DNA from: Kocuria soli
Lineage (GTDB): Bacteria > Actinomycetota > Actinomycetes > Actinomycetales > Micrococcaceae
Length of the DNA: 64,000 nt
Direction of reading: 5' to 3'
NCBI RefSeq assembly: GCF_003797835.1
Contig: NZ_RKMF01000010.1
Location: forward strand, 85,173-149,172
A program made the translations under genes and the position numbers. Positions within the stretch are counted from its first letter, which is position 1; every line of letters starts with the position of its first letter. Below are positions 24,437 through 34,604 of the stretch, piece after piece. Below the pieces are notes generated by a model. The model saw only the letters and a list, made by a program, of their open reading frames with translations. It was not told the origin of the DNA and ran no database searches.

Positions 24437-25551
24437 TCCTTGGAGCCGTCGCCCAGGTGCTGTTCCTTCCAGATCGGCACCCTCTGCTTGATCCGGTCCA
24501 CCAGCGCGTCACACACCTCGAAGGCGCGCTTGCGGTGTGAGGCCGCCACGGCCACCTCCATCGCCGAATCCCCCACGCGCAGTCGCCCGGTCCGGTGTTC
24601 GGCCACGATCCGCACCCCCGTGTGCTCCTGGGCGAGTTCTTCACACACCCGCAGGAGCACGTTCTGCGCGGTCGGGTGGGCGGTGTAGTCGAGTTCGGTC
24701 ACCGGCCGGCCGCCGTCGTGGTCACGGACCAGCCCGCTGAAGCCCACCACGGCGCCCGTGGTCCGGGAGGCTGCGGCCGCCTGTACCTCCGCGGCATCCA
24801 GTCGATTGTCCGTGACGCGGGCGGTGACGACGACGGACGGCGCCCGGTCCACCGGATGGTCGCCTTGGACACCGCTGGGTTGATACCCCGCGGCCGGCTC
24901 AGTTCGCTCGGCATCGGCGTCGACCCGATCATCAGCGGCACTCGGTGCCTGATGCCCCGCGTCCCGGTGTCCGTTGAGCTGCTGGAAGACGTGGTCCAAC
25001 AGCGGCAGGATCACGCCGACGCCGTCTTTGACTCCCCCGCGGGAACCAGGCAGGTTCGCCACGAGCGTCCGCCCCGACACCCCAACCGCGCCCCGGGAGA
25101 GCACGGCCGTGTGGGTGTTGCGCAGGCCCGCGTCCCAGATCGCGTGCACCACTCCGGGCAGCTCACGGTCCAGGTACTCGCGCGTCAGCTCCGGGGTGAC
25201 GTCGTCGGGCATCAGACCGGTGCCTCCGGAGACGATCAACAGGTCCGGGCGTTGCGCGACCGGCAGCCCCCGCAGGTGGTGGTCGAGTTCGGCGCGCAAG
25301 GGCTCACCGTCGGCCACCACGACGGGATCCGAGCACTCGTGTCCCGCCTCACGGATCAACGTGACGGCGGTGGGCCCGGACTTGTCCGGATACGTGCCCG
25401 CGGCCGCCCGGGTGGAGGCCACGAGGACCACGGCGCGGTACGTTCCGGAGATCTCCGCAGTGTGCCTCGCGTCGTGCTCGCGGCGAGGCTCTCCGGAAGC
25501 ACCCCCGTGGACGGGAGGTTGCTGAGTCTGATCGAATGGTTGGTCGCTCAT
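24421..25551 (-). CDS. Fused Mog/MoaB-type adenylyltransferase and MoaE (molybdopterin synthase large subunit)
   Basis: A 376-residue fusion. Residues about 38-200 form a MoaB/Mog domain, which adenylates molybdopterin before Mo insertion, with [18 protein letters not shown] and [13 protein letters not shown] charged, low-complexity linker (about 200-245) follows. Residues about 246-376 are MoaE, the catalytic subunit that puts two sulfurs into precursor Z, with [35 protein letters not shown] and VPIWKEQ. The two activities act at separate steps of the pathway. ATG 25551 overlaps the moaC stop (ATGA) and has GGAGG upstream. Confidence 0.88.
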   Translation of the reverse strand: MSDQPFDQTQQPPVHGGASGEPRREHDARHTAEISGTYRAVVLVASTRAAAGTYPDKSGPTAVTLIREAGHECSDPVVVADGEPLRAELDHHLRGLPVAQRPDLLIVSGGTGLMPDDVTPELTREYLDRELPGVVHAIWDAGLRNTHTAVLSRGAVGVSGRTLVANLPGSRGGVKDGVGVILPLLDHVFQQLNGHRDAGHQAPSAADDRVDADAERTEPAAGYQPSGVQGDHPVDRAPSVVVTARVTDNRLDAAEVQAAAASRTTGAVVGFSGLVRDHDGGRPVTELDYTAHPTAQNVLLRVCEELAQEHTGVRIVAEHRTGRLRVGDSAMEVAVAASHRKRAFEVCDALVDRIKQRVPIWKEQHLGDGSKEWVNL

Positions 25552-26048
25552 GTGTCCTCCCGCTGCCAGTCCCCGGATTTCCCGCCGGACTTGGCCAGCA
25601 CCTTGATGTCTGTGATTTCAGCGAGCTTGTCGACCGCTTTGATCATGTCGTAGACGGTCAGCGCTGCCACGTTGACGGCGGTCAGGGCCTCCATCTCCAC
25701 ACCCGTGGCCCCGCGGGTCCGCACCATTGCAGTGATCTTCACCCCTGACGCCAGGCGCTCGAAGTCCACCGTGACCTTGCTGATCGGCAGTGGATGGCAC
25801 AGTGGGATCAGTTCGGGGGTCTTCTTGGCGGCCATGATCCCCGCGACCCTGGCCACGGGCAGCGCATCGCCCTTGGGAAGGTCTGCGGTGAAGATCATCT
25901 CGACGACGTCGGGGCGGGTTTGCAGGTGAGCCACGGCGGTGGCCTCCCGGGTGGTCTCGGCCTTGTGCGAGACATCCACCATGTGCGCCGAGCCGTCCTC
26001 GCGGACGTGGCTCAGGCCCTTCGGTGCGGCCGGGTCTTCGTGTGGCAA
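25548..26048 (-). CDS. moaC: Cyclic pyranopterin monophosphate synthase MoaC
   Basis: MoaC works after MoaA to form cyclic pyranopterin monophosphate. Conserved stretches are [31 protein letters not shown] and [20 protein letters not shown] with KAVDK behind it. The conserved part begins before MVDVS (LSHV-x-x-DGSAH), so I chose TTG 26048 with a GGGAG site 5 bases upstream, giving 166 residues. It heads a tight moaC, mog-moaE, moeZ operon on the minus strand, downstream of the narK terminator. Confidence 0.9.
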   Translation of the reverse strand: MPHEDPAAPKGLSHVREDGSAHMVDVSHKAETTREATAVAHLQTRPDVVEMIFTADLPKGDALPVARVAGIMAAKKTPELIPLCHPLPISKVTVDFERLASGVKITAMVRTRGATGVEMEALTAVNVAALTVYDMIKAVDKLAEITDIKVLAKSGGKSGDWQREDT

Positions 26049-26128
26049 GGGGTCTCCCGAATGGTGAGGTGCGGTAGCGCGTGGCGAACCGCGGTCGTGA
26101 GTGGCAGAAGGTCCGCCCGGACAAAGAC

Positions 26129-26165
26129 TGTGGGCGGGCGTTCGAGTTCCGAACACCCGCCCACA
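26129..26165. terminator. Hairpin between narK and moaC
   Basis: A 16-base-pair stem with one mismatch: left arm 26129-26144 starts TGTGGGCGGG, loop AGTTC, right arm 26150-26165. It lies 17 bases past the narK stop on the minus strand and before the moaC operon, so it probably ends the nar transcript. Confidence 0.7.
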
Positions 26166-26181
26166 ACCCTAGAACGCCGGA

Positions 26182-27423
26182 CTAGGCAGTCGCAGCGGTG
26201 CGGTCGTCCACCTTGCCGCCGTTGCGCAGGATGAAACAGGTCACCAGACCCAGGGCGCAGAACACCGCCAGCAAGGTCAGCCCCACGAAGTAGGAGTTCT
26301 GGGCCTCGTTGTAGGTGGCGCCCATGACCAGCGGCGGGAAGTAACCGCCCAGGCCCCCGGCTGCGGCGATGATGCCGGACACGGTACCCACCGTGCGCGG
26401 CTCGGAAGCACGGGCCACCCAGGCGAACACGCCGCCAGTTCCCAGGCCCAGGAACAGCGCCATCAGGATGAAGATCGGACCGTAGACGTGCTCGGCCGAC
26501 GGCTGGAAAGCCACCACGATGGCCAGCACAGCGGCACCCACGTAGGACGTGATGGACACGATCTTGGGGCCGATCTTGTCCGCAACGGTGCCACCGATCG
26601 GGCGGGCCACGACGGCGGCGGCGGCGAACCCTGCGGTCCGGGTACCGGCGGCCGTGGGGTCGAATTCGTAGACGTTGGCCAGGTAGGTCGGCAGGTAGTT
26701 CGAGAAGGCCACGAAAGCACCGAAGACGATGGCGTACATGAAGCACAGCAGCCAGGTCTCCTTGAGCGCGAAGGCGTCCTTGAGCTTCGGCATGATCGGG
26801 GTGTGCTCAACGCCGCGACGCGTGGGAGATTCGCGCAGACCCAGCCAGCAGATCACGGCCATGAGGGCTACCAGTGCCGCGATCAGCACGTGGGCACCCA
26901 TGTAGCCGAGCGCGGCGACCAGGCGCGGGGTGAAGAAGGCGGACACCGCGGTGCCCACCATGCCCGCACCGAACACGCCCGTGGCGAAGCCCTTGCGGTG
27001 CGCTTCGTACCAGGACGAGGAGAACGGGATGCCGATCGCGAAGACCGTGCCGGCAATGCCCAGGAAGAAGGACACGAACACCAGCAGTCCGAAGTTGTTC
27101 ATCTGACCCACGAACGCAGTCAGCAGAACCAGCGGGGCGGCAATGCCCAGGATGAGCGTGAACATGACCCGTCCGCCGTAGCGGTCGGTCAACGCACCCA
27201 CGGGGACGCGCGCGACGGAACCGACCAGGATCGGCATGGCAACCAGGATCGAGGTCTGGCCTGCCCCCAGATCCATGTTGGCCGCGTAGGTCTTGGACAG
27301 CGGGCCGATGATTGTCCAGGCCCAGAAACCCATGGTCGACGCCAGGGTGGCCAGCAGCAGGTTGCGCAGCTGACCGGACTTCAATTCCGCCGCGAGGGCG
27401 TCGTCAGTCTGAGTTGCAGACAT
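26182..27423 (-). CDS. narK: Nitrate/nitrite transporter, NarK family
   Basis: A 413-residue major-facilitator protein with 12 membrane segments, expected to import nitrate and/or export nitrite for the adjacent nitrate reductase. Nitrate-signature-like features are the Gly-rich GLGTGGVFAWVARASEPRTV and AAGGLGGYFPPLVMG in the C-terminal half, with arginines in helices 2 and 8 (VARVPVGALTDRYGGR; RTAGFAAAAVVARPIGG). ATG 27423 has AGGAG about 11 bases upstream. It lies 70 bases after narI, last in the nar gene set. Confidence 0.88.
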   Translation of the reverse strand: MSATQTDDALAAELKSGQLRNLLLATLASTMGFWAWTIIGPLSKTYAANMDLGAGQTSILVAMPILVGSVARVPVGALTDRYGGRVMFTLILGIAAPLVLLTAFVGQMNNFGLLVFVSFFLGIAGTVFAIGIPFSSSWYEAHRKGFATGVFGAGMVGTAVSAFFTPRLVAALGYMGAHVLIAALVALMAVICWLGLRESPTRRGVEHTPIMPKLKDAFALKETWLLCFMYAIVFGAFVAFSNYLPTYLANVYEFDPTAAGTRTAGFAAAAVVARPIGGTVADKIGPKIVSITSYVGAAVLAIVVAFQPSAEHVYGPIFILMALFLGLGTGGVFAWVARASEPRTVGTVSGIIAAAGGLGGYFPPLVMGATYNEAQNSYFVGLTLLAVFCALGLVTCFILRNGGKVDDRTAATA

Positions 27424-27492
27424 TCTGGTAGTGCTCCTTTGAAGCGGTGCCGTCAGGACTTGGTGACCCTGCATGGCGGATTGGAGAGCTGG

Positions 27493-28299
27493 TTATCGGC
27501 CCGAAGGGGCTTTTTCGCGCCGAGTGGAGCCACCGCGGCGAACGCCGCGATCGCGATCCTGCGTGCCGACCGGGTCCCAGCCACGACGCACCGGGACGGA
27601 ACCGGAGCGGGTCACGCGGTCGCGGGATCGGTAGACGATGTAGGGCCGGAACAGGTAGTGCAGGGGCGCGGTGAACGCGTGCACCAGGCGGGTGAACGGC
27701 CAAGCCATGAACAAGGCGAAGGCGAAGAGCACGTGCACCTTGAAGGAGAGCCCCGCGGCAGCCATGGCACCGACGTCGGGCTGGAGGATCCAGATCGAAC
27801 GGAACCACGGGGAGACGGTCTCACGGTAGTTGGGGACGCTGTGGTCGAACACCGAGATGATCGTGGTGGCCAGGCCCGCGATCAGAGTGACCACCAGCAT
27901 GAAGTACATCATCTTGTCGTTGTTGGTGGTCGCCATGAACACGGGGCCGGTCTTACGGCGCCGGTAGATCAGCAGGGCCAGGCCCACGAAGGTGCCGATG
28001 CCCGCGAACGTACCGGTGGACAACGCGACGATGTGGTACAGGTGTTCGCTCATGCCCACGGCGTCCGTCCAGGACTTGGGAATGATCAGACCCACGATGT
28101 GTCCGACGAGCACGGCCAGGATGCCGAAGTGGAACAGCGGGGAACCGATCCGCAGCAACCGGGACTCGTAGAGCTGGGAGGACCGGGTGGTCCAGCCGAA
28201 CTGGTCGTACTTGTAGCGCCAGATGGTCCCGCCGATCACCACCAGCAGCACCACGTAGGGCAGCACACCCCACAGCAGGATGTCGACGACGGAACTCAT
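27493..28299 (-). CDS. narI: Respiratory nitrate reductase gamma subunit (cytochrome b)
   Basis: NarI is the di-heme membrane subunit that takes electrons from menaquinol to NarH. The 268-residue protein has about five membrane helices. Candidate heme-ligand histidines lie in LFHFGILAVLVGHIVG near the N-terminus and in SFKVHVLFAFALFMAWPFTRLVHAFT near the C-terminus. The C-terminal 35 residues form an Arg-rich cytoplasmic tail. The start overlaps the narJ stop by four bases. Confidence 0.93.
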   Translation of the reverse strand: MSSVVDILLWGVLPYVVLLVVIGGTIWRYKYDQFGWTTRSSQLYESRLLRIGSPLFHFGILAVLVGHIVGLIIPKSWTDAVGMSEHLYHIVALSTGTFAGIGTFVGLALLIYRRRKTGPVFMATTNNDKMMYFMLVVTLIAGLATTIISVFDHSVPNYRETVSPWFRSIWILQPDVGAMAAAGLSFKVHVLFAFALFMAWPFTRLVHAFTAPLHYLFRPYIVYRSRDRVTRSGSVPVRRGWDPVGTQDRDRGVRRGGSTRREKAPSGR

Positions 28300-29099
28300 G
28301 CGGATCCCCTTGAGCTAGGCGAGGCAACGGCCTCGGAACGACGTGGCAAGACATCGGGACTCGAGGCCTCCGCCCCGTGCCCCGGTGATGCGGACAGACC
28401 CGCGGACTGTGCACCGTCGACCACCGGCAACAGCCGGGGGTCGAAGGGCTGCAGCCCCACGGTTTCGGTGGGCGGACCGTAACCGGCCATCTTCATGACG
28501 GCGTCCCGGTCCTCCGGTGAGGCACCCGGAAGGGTGGAGCACACCAGCTCGATCACACCAACCTGAGGAAGGTCGTCGTCCCGAAGGGCCAGCCTCAGCA
28601 GTTCGAGTGACGGACGGTAGCGCTGCAGCAGCTGGGCGCCGTCCTCGGGGTTGACCAGCGCAGCGAACTCCAGGACCACCGGCAGGTGGTCGGGCAGCTC
28701 GGAATCATCCAGCTCCCGTCCGTTCTCCCGGTACATCTGCTTGAAGGCCAGCAACGCTTCCCCACGACGCCGGGTGTCCCCGTCCGTCCAGTACGTCAGG
28801 TGCAGGGGGTGGCGCCGGGAGAGATCGAACTCCTGGACGTAGTCGCCCTGTACGTCGGCCAGGGGCCGCGAGGCGAGCCACTCGATCAGCGGATCGATGG
28901 CCTCCGCGTCCGCACCGACCTCCGTCAACGCCTGCCGGATGGCAGGGAGTTGGTCGATGAGTTCCTGGTCCGGGTACCCGAGCAGCAACGCGGCGGCCTG
29001 CCGCACCACGGCCGAGCGCCCGGGATCGCTGTCCTCCCAGGGCTCGGCTTCGACCGTGCCCTTCTTGGCCAGTCCGAACAGTCGCGCAAGGCGGCTCAT
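28296..29099 (-). CDS. narJ: Nitrate reductase assembly chaperone NarJ
   Basis: NarJ holds NarG in an assembly-competent state while cofactors are inserted; it is not part of the final enzyme. The 267-residue protein has the family core DYVQEFDLSRRHPLHLTYW and GDTRRRGEALLAFKQMY. The C-terminal 60 residues are low-complexity. Both ends show four-base ATGA overlaps, with narH upstream and narI downstream. Confidence 0.9.
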   Translation of the reverse strand: MSRLARLFGLAKKGTVEAEPWEDSDPGRSAVVRQAAALLLGYPDQELIDQLPAIRQALTEVGADAEAIDPLIEWLASRPLADVQGDYVQEFDLSRRHPLHLTYWTDGDTRRRGEALLAFKQMYRENGRELDDSELPDHLPVVLEFAALVNPEDGAQLLQRYRPSLELLRLALRDDDLPQVGVIELVCSTLPGASPEDRDAVMKMAGYGPPTETVGLQPFDPRLLPVVDGAQSAGLSASPGHGAEASSPDVLPRRSEAVASPSSRGSA

Positions 29100-30781
29100 C
29101 GGCGTCCGCCCGCATCTCCCTGGCCACCCTGTTCGGCGGGGAACAAGCCGTCGGGGTTGCCCTGGCCGTCCCAGTTGAGCAGGTTGACCCGCCCGGCCAA
29201 CTGCGAATTACCCGTGGGGTCCTCGCTGGTCTGGCGAGCGCGCAAGGCGTTGAAGTTCTCGATCGCCACGGGGGTCGGGCGCCCGGATGCTTCACCGAGC
29301 CCGCCCATCTGGCCCATGCCCGGGCCGCCGTCGACGTCCAGGGAACAGCCCATCTCCTCGAGTCCGTGCGCCTCTTCCAGGTGCGCGGTAGGGATGACGT
29401 AACGCTCGTCGTACTTGGCGATGGCCATGAGCCGGTACATCTGCTGGATCTGGCTGCCGGTCATGCCCACGGCTTCGGCGATGGATTCGTCCGGCTCGTT
29501 GCCCAACGTGAGGTCACGCATGTAGGAACGCATGGCGGCCAGCTTGCGGAGCACGTTGGTCACCACCTCCGTGTCCCCCGCGGTGAACAGTTCGGCCAGG
29601 TACTCGACCGGAATGCGCAGGGAGTCGATGGCGCCGAAGAGCACGTCCGGGTTCTCGCCGTCGTGCCCCTGGTCGCGCAGCAGGTCCACGATCGGTGACA
29701 GCGGCGGGACGTACCAGACCATGGGCATGGTGCGGTACTCGGGGTGCAGCGGCAGGGCCACGCGCAGTTCCTTGGCCATGGCGTAGACCGGGGACTTGCG
29801 GGCGGCTTCCAGCCAGTCCTCCGCGATCCCGTCGGCGCGGGCCTGGCGGATGACCTCGGGATCGTTGGGGTCCAGGAGGATGTCCAACTGGGCCTCGTAG
29901 AGGTCCTTCTCGTCAGGGGTCGCTGCGGCCTCGGTGACGCGGTCGGCGTCGTAGAGGAAGATGCCGATGTAGCGCATGCGGCCCACGCAGGTCTCCGCGC
30001 ACACGGTGGGGATGCCCACCTCCACGCGCGGGTAGCAGAACGTGCACTTCTCGGCCTTGCCCGACTTGTGGTTGTAGTAAATCTTCTTGTACGGGCAGCC
30101 GGTGATGCACTGGCGCCAGCCGCGGCAGCGGTCCTGGTCCACCAGCACGATGCCGTCCTCCGAGCGCTTGTAGATCGCGCCGGACGGGCAGGAGGCCATG
30201 CAGGACGGGTTCAGGCAGTGCTCGCAGATGCGGGGCAGGTAGAACATGAACGTCTTCTCGAACTCAAGACGGATCTGTTCTTCCGACTGCTCACGAATCT
30301 TCTGAAGGATCGGGTCCTTCTCGTCCGTGTTCGCGGTGCCGCCCAGGTCGTCGTCCCAGTTGGCGGACCATTCGACCTTGGTGTCCTTGCCCGTGATCAA
30401 CGACTTGGGCCGGGCCACCGGGAAGTCGTCGGTCGCCGGGGAGGCCACCAGGTTCTCGTAGTCGTAGGTCCACGGCTCGTAGTAGTCGTCGAGCTCCGGC
30501 TGGACCGGGGAGGCGAAGATCCCGAAGAGCTTCTGCAGGCGGTTGCCCGACTTGAGCTGGAGGTTGCCGCGCTTGTTCAGCGTCCAACCACCGCGCCACT
30601 TCTCCTGGTCCTCGTACCGGCGCGGGTAACCCTGGCCGGGACGGGTCTCCACGTTGTTGAACCACACGTACTCCGTACCGGCACGGTTGGTCCAGGCTTG
30701 CTTACACGTCACCGAACAGGTGTGGCACCCGATGCACTTGTCGAGCGTCATCACCATGGCGGTCTGGGCCATGACACGCAT
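29096..30781 (-). CDS. narH: Respiratory nitrate reductase beta subunit
   Basis: NarH (561 residues) is the iron-sulfur subunit linking NarI hemes to NarG. Four Cys clusters are visible: CIGCHTCSVTCKQAW (residues 16-30), CEHCLNPSCMASCPSGA, CRGWRQCITGCPYKK and CTFCYPRVEVG followed by CAETCVGRMR. The Trp in CRGW marks the cluster expected to be [3Fe-4S]. ATG 30781 shares one base with the narG stop (TAATG). Confidence 0.95.
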   Translation of the reverse strand: MRVMAQTAMVMTLDKCIGCHTCSVTCKQAWTNRAGTEYVWFNNVETRPGQGYPRRYEDQEKWRGGWTLNKRGNLQLKSGNRLQKLFGIFASPVQPELDDYYEPWTYDYENLVASPATDDFPVARPKSLITGKDTKVEWSANWDDDLGGTANTDEKDPILQKIREQSEEQIRLEFEKTFMFYLPRICEHCLNPSCMASCPSGAIYKRSEDGIVLVDQDRCRGWRQCITGCPYKKIYYNHKSGKAEKCTFCYPRVEVGIPTVCAETCVGRMRYIGIFLYDADRVTEAAATPDEKDLYEAQLDILLDPNDPEVIRQARADGIAEDWLEAARKSPVYAMAKELRVALPLHPEYRTMPMVWYVPPLSPIVDLLRDQGHDGENPDVLFGAIDSLRIPVEYLAELFTAGDTEVVTNVLRKLAAMRSYMRDLTLGNEPDESIAEAVGMTGSQIQQMYRLMAIAKYDERYVIPTAHLEEAHGLEEMGCSLDVDGGPGMGQMGGLGEASGRPTPVAIENFNALRARQTSEDPTGNSQLAGRVNLLNWDGQGNPDGLFPAEQGGQGDAGGRR

Positions 30782-33700
30782 TAGTACTGAACCTCCTGGG
30801 AGCGCTTGCGGACCACGGAGACGATGTCGCGCTGGTTACCCGTGGGGCCGTGGTAGTTGAACGCCCACGACTGCTGGGCGTATCCGCCGATCATGTGGGT
30901 GGGTTTGAGCAGGATTCGGGTCACCGAGTTGTGGATGCCACCGCGGCGACCTGTCGCTTCCGACTTGGGGACGTCGATGGTCCGTTCCTGGGCGTGGTGG
31001 ACGTAGACGACGCCGGCGGGCATGCGGTGGGAGACGATGGCACGTCCCACGAACACGCCGTTGGTGTTCACGCACTCGACCCAGTCGTTGTCCTTGGCCT
31101 CGATCAGTTCGGCGTCCTGCGGGGACATCCACACGCTGGTGCCGCCGCGGGAGAGCGAGAGCATGAACAGGTTGTCCTGGTACTCCGAGTGGATCGACCA
31201 CTTGTTGTGCGGGGTCAGGTAGCGCACGGAGATCGAGAGGTTCCCGCGCTCCCCCAGCCGGGGTTCACCGAACAGCGCACTCATGTTCAACGGCGGCCGG
31301 TAGGTGGGGAGCATCTCGCCCATGTCCTTCATCCAGTCGTGGTCGAGGAAGAAGTGCATGCGCCCGGTCAGCGTGTGGAACGGCTTGAGGCGTTCGATGT
31401 TGACCGTGAAGGGTGCGTAGCGACGACCACCGGTCTCCGAACCGGACCACTCGGGTGAGGTGATGACCGGAACCGGTGCGGCCTGAGTGTCCTTGAAGCT
31501 GATGCGCTTCTCCTCCGAGCCCAGTGCCAGGTCGTGCAGTTGCTTGCCCACGCGCTTCTCGAGCTTCTTGAAGCCCTGGACCGCGAGTTCACCGTTGGTC
31601 GTGCCGGACAGCGTCAGGATCGCTTCGGCCATCCTGGAGTCCGAATCGATCGCGGGGCGACCGGCGGCGGCGCCCGAGTCAAAGACGCCGTGTTGACGCG
31701 CGAGCCGCTCCGTCTCGTGCCCGACGTCGAACGTGATGTTCTTGGTGGTCAGCCCCAACTTGTCGGCCAGCGGGCCGATCGCCACGAACTTCTCACCGAT
31801 CGCGGTGTAATCGCGTTCGACCACCTTGAAGGCGGGCATGTTCTTGCCCGGGATCGCGGGCAGGTCGGTGTTCTTCCAGTCCGGGGCGTGACCGCCGGGC
31901 TGACCGATCTCACCCGGGGTGTCGTGGGTCAACGCCGTGGCCACCAGGTCCTTGCGGGTGTCCAGCTTGCCCTTGGACAGACGGCCGACCTCGTCGGAGA
32001 GCAGCCGGAACATCTCCCAGTCGGTCTTGGCCTCCCACGGCGGGTTGATCGCCGGGGTGAAGGCGTGCACATAGGGGTGCATGTCCGTGGAGGAGAGGTC
32101 GTGCTTCTCGTACCAGGTGGCGGCCGGGAACACGACGTCTGAGAGCAGGGTCGAGGAGGTCATGCGGAAGTCCGCCGAGACCAACAGGTCGAGCTTGCCC
32201 TCCGGGGCCTCGTCGTGCCAGGCGACTTCCTTCGGCTTGGAGTGGACGTGGTCCTCACCGAGCACGTTGTTCTGGGTGCCCAGCAGGTGCTTGAGGAAGT
32301 ACTCCTCGCCCTTTGCGGAGGACCCGAGCAGGTTCGAGCGCCACAGCACCAGGGTCCGCGGCCAGTTGCGGGCGTCGTCGGGGTCTTCGACGGCGAAGCG
32401 CAGGTTGCCGGCCTTGAGCTGCGCGGCGATCCAGGTTGCCTCGTCCTCGGCCTCACCCGCAGCGACGGCGGCCGCGGCCTGCTCGGCGACCTCCAGCGGG
32501 TTCTCGAAGAACTGCGGGTAGAACGGCATCCACCCCAGGCGCGTGGACTTGGCGACCACGTCCGCGGTGTGCATCCCGTCCAGGTGGCCTTCGGCCAGCG
32601 GGGACTGCAGGGACGCGGAGGAGTGACCGTCCTGCCGGAACTGGTCGGTGTGCATGTACCAGAACGCGGTGCCGATCATGAAGCGCGGCGGACGCGACCA
32701 GTCACCGGCGGAGGCCATGGTGGCCCAGCCGGTGATGGGGCGTGCCTTCTCCTGGCCGACGTAGTGCGCCCAGCCGCCGCCGTTGCGGCCTTGGCAGCCG
32801 CACAGCATGAGCAGCGCGAGGATCGCCCGGTAGGTGGCATCTCCGTGGTACCACTGGCAGATGCCGGCGCCCAGGATGATCATGGACCGGCCGCCCGACT
32901 TGACGGCGTTGGTCGCGAATTCCCGGGCCACCCGGATCACGGCCTCCGCCGGAACCGAAGTCACGGCCTCCTGCCACGCCGGGGTGTAGGCGGTGTTGAC
33001 ATCGTCGTAGCCGGTGGCCCAGTCGCCCGGCAGACCGTCGCGGCCCACACCGTACTGGGCGAGAATGAGGTCGAGGACCGTGGTCACGGTCTTCCCCGCA
33101 ACCTGCGTTACGGGCACGCCGCGGTTGATCACGGAGCCCGTTCCGTCGTCGTCCACGAAGGCCGGAAGCGCCACCGGGGACACGGCGCCGTCGTACCCGG
33201 CGGTATCGGAGATCGACAGCGACGGCCGGCGGCCCTGCAGGTCCAGGTTCCAGCGGCCCTCGTCCTGCTCGTTGTAGCGGAACCCCATGGAGCCCTGCGG
33301 GATGAACTCCTCACCGGTGGTGCGATCCAGCAGGATCGTCTTGAACGCGGCATCCGCCTGGTCCTCGGCGCCCAGGTCCACCGCGGTCAGGAACTTGCCC
33401 GGGACCACGGTTCCGTCGGCGCGGGTGTCCAGGGTGATCAGGAACGGCAGGTCCGTGAACTGCTGGACGTAGTCCTCGAAGAACTCCGTGCGCTGGTCCA
33501 CGAAGTGTTCCTTGAGAACCACGTGACCCATCGCCATGGCCAGGGCGGCATCGGAACCGGCCTGGGCGGGGAGCCACTCGTCGGCGAACTTGGTGTTGTC
33601 CGCGTAGTCCGGGGACACCGAAACCACCTTGGTGCCGCGGTAGCGGACCTCCGCCACCCAGTGGGCATCCGGGGTACGAGTGACGGGGATGTTGGAACCC

Positions 33701-34518
33701 CACATCATCAGGTAGGTCGCGTCCCACCAGTCACCGGACTCGGGGACGTCGGTCTGGTCGCCGAAAACCTGCGGCGACGCCACGGGGAGGTCGGCGTACC
33801 AGTCGTAGAAGCTGTTCATCACACCGCCGATGAGGTTGATGAACCGGGCTCCGGCCGCGTGGGACACCATGGACATGGCCGGAATCGGGGAGAACCCGAT
33901 GCAGCGGTCGGGGCCGTGCTTGGCGATCGTGTGCACGTGGGCGGCGGCCGTCATCTCCACGGCTTCCTGCCAGGAGGCGCGGACCAGTCCGCCCTTGCCG
34001 CGTGCCTGCTGGAACGTGCGGCGCTTCTCGTCGTCGTTGACGATCGAGGCCCAGGCCTCCACGGGGTCGCCACCGACGGCGCGCTTGGCGTCGCGGTACA
34101 TGTCCAGGAGGACACCGCGGACGTAGGGGTAGCGCACGCGCGTGGGCGAGTAGGTGTACCAGGAGAACGCTGCACCGCGGGGGCAACCGCGGGGTTCGTA
34201 CTCGGGACGGTCGGGGCCTACGGACGGGTAGTCCGTCTCCTGCGCCTCCCAGGTGATGATGCCGTCCTTGACGTACACCTTCCACGTGCACGAACCGGTG
34301 CAGTTCACGCCGTGGGTGGAGCGGACCACTTTGTCGTGGCTCCACCGGCTGCGGTAGAAGGCGTCCCCGGAGCGACCACCCTCGCGGAAGACCGCGCGGC
34401 CGTCGTCGGTCTCGTCCCAGCGGGAGAAGAATTTTCCGACCTTGAGCAAGGCGTTGGAGGCGGGGCCGTCGAGGCGGGCAGGCTCCCTGGTCTCCCCTGG
34501 AGGCATGGAAGTACTCAT
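30781..34518 (-). CDS. narG: Respiratory nitrate reductase alpha subunit
   Basis: NarG (1245 residues) is the molybdopterin-dependent catalytic subunit that reduces nitrate to nitrite on the cytoplasmic side. The N-terminal [4Fe-4S] site is His69-x3-Cys73-x3-Cys77 (HGVNCTGSC) with the fourth ligand in EPRGCPRGAAF. The Mo-ligand Asp lies in NSFYDWYADLP at about residue 240. Length and architecture match membrane-bound NarG. It heads the narGHJI operon, with narK downstream, and an FNR/CRP-like box lies about 90 bases upstream. Confidence 0.96.
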   Translation of the reverse strand: MSTSMPPGETREPARLDGPASNALLKVGKFFSRWDETDDGRAVFREGGRSGDAFYRSRWSHDKVVRSTHGVNCTGSCTWKVYVKDGIITWEAQETDYPSVGPDRPEYEPRGCPRGAAFSWYTYSPTRVRYPYVRGVLLDMYRDAKRAVGGDPVEAWASIVNDDEKRRTFQQARGKGGLVRASWQEAVEMTAAAHVHTIAKHGPDRCIGFSPIPAMSMVSHAAGARFINLIGGVMNSFYDWYADLPVASPQVFGDQTDVPESGDWWDATYLMMWGSNIPVTRTPDAHWVAEVRYRGTKVVSVSPDYADNTKFADEWLPAQAGSDAALAMAMGHVVLKEHFVDQRTEFFEDYVQQFTDLPFLITLDTRADGTVVPGKFLTAVDLGAEDQADAAFKTILLDRTTGEEFIPQGSMGFRYNEQDEGRWNLDLQGRRPSLSISDTAGYDGAVSPVALPAFVDDDGTGSVINRGVPVTQVAGKTVTTVLDLILAQYGVGRDGLPGDWATGYDDVNTAYTPAWQEAVTSVPAEAVIRVAREFATNAVKSGGRSMIILGAGICQWYHGDATYRAILALLMLCGCQGRNGGGWAHYVGQEKARPITGWATMASAGDWSRPPRFMIGTAFWYMHTDQFRQDGHSSASLQSPLAEGHLDGMHTADVVAKSTRLGWMPFYPQFFENPLEVAEQAAAAVAAGEAEDEATWIAAQLKAGNLRFAVEDPDDARNWPRTLVLWRSNLLGSSAKGEEYFLKHLLGTQNNVLGEDHVHSKPKEVAWHDEAPEGKLDLLVSADFRMTSSTLLSDVVFPAATWYEKHDLSSTDMHPYVHAFTPAINPPWEAKTDWEMFRLLSDEVGRLSKGKLDTRKDLVATALTHDTPGEIGQPGGHAPDWKNTDLPAIPGKNMPAFKVVERDYTAIGEKFVAIGPLADKLGLTTKNITFDVGHETERLARQHGVFDSGAAAGRPAIDSDSRMAEAILTLSGTTNGELAVQGFKKLEKRVGKQLHDLALGSEEKRISFKDTQAAPVPVITSPEWSGSETGGRRYAPFTVNIERLKPFHTLTGRMHFFLDHDWMKDMGEMLPTYRPPLNMSALFGEPRLGERGNLSISVRYLTPHNKWSIHSEYQDNLFMLSLSRGGTSVWMSPQDAELIEAKDNDWVECVNTNGVFVGRAIVSHRMPAGVVYVHHAQERTIDVPKSEATGRRGGIHNSVTRILLKPTHMIGGYAQQSWAFNYHGPTGNQRDIVSVVRKRSQEVQY

Positions 34519-34604
34519 GCCCCTGAAGTTATCCAGAAAACACCTTTGGCTCGTGGTCCGCGAGGCCTGTTGCCAGCAATTGTTCGAGTTTCCGAATTGC
34601 CCAC

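Noticed and set aside
27493..27530. A hairpin-like GCCCC-TTC-GGGC next to a run of A/T at the narI end, considered as a terminator.
   Set aside because: It encodes the narI C-terminus and the homopolymer is on the wrong side for the minus-strand transcript; narK follows closely and probably shares the transcript.
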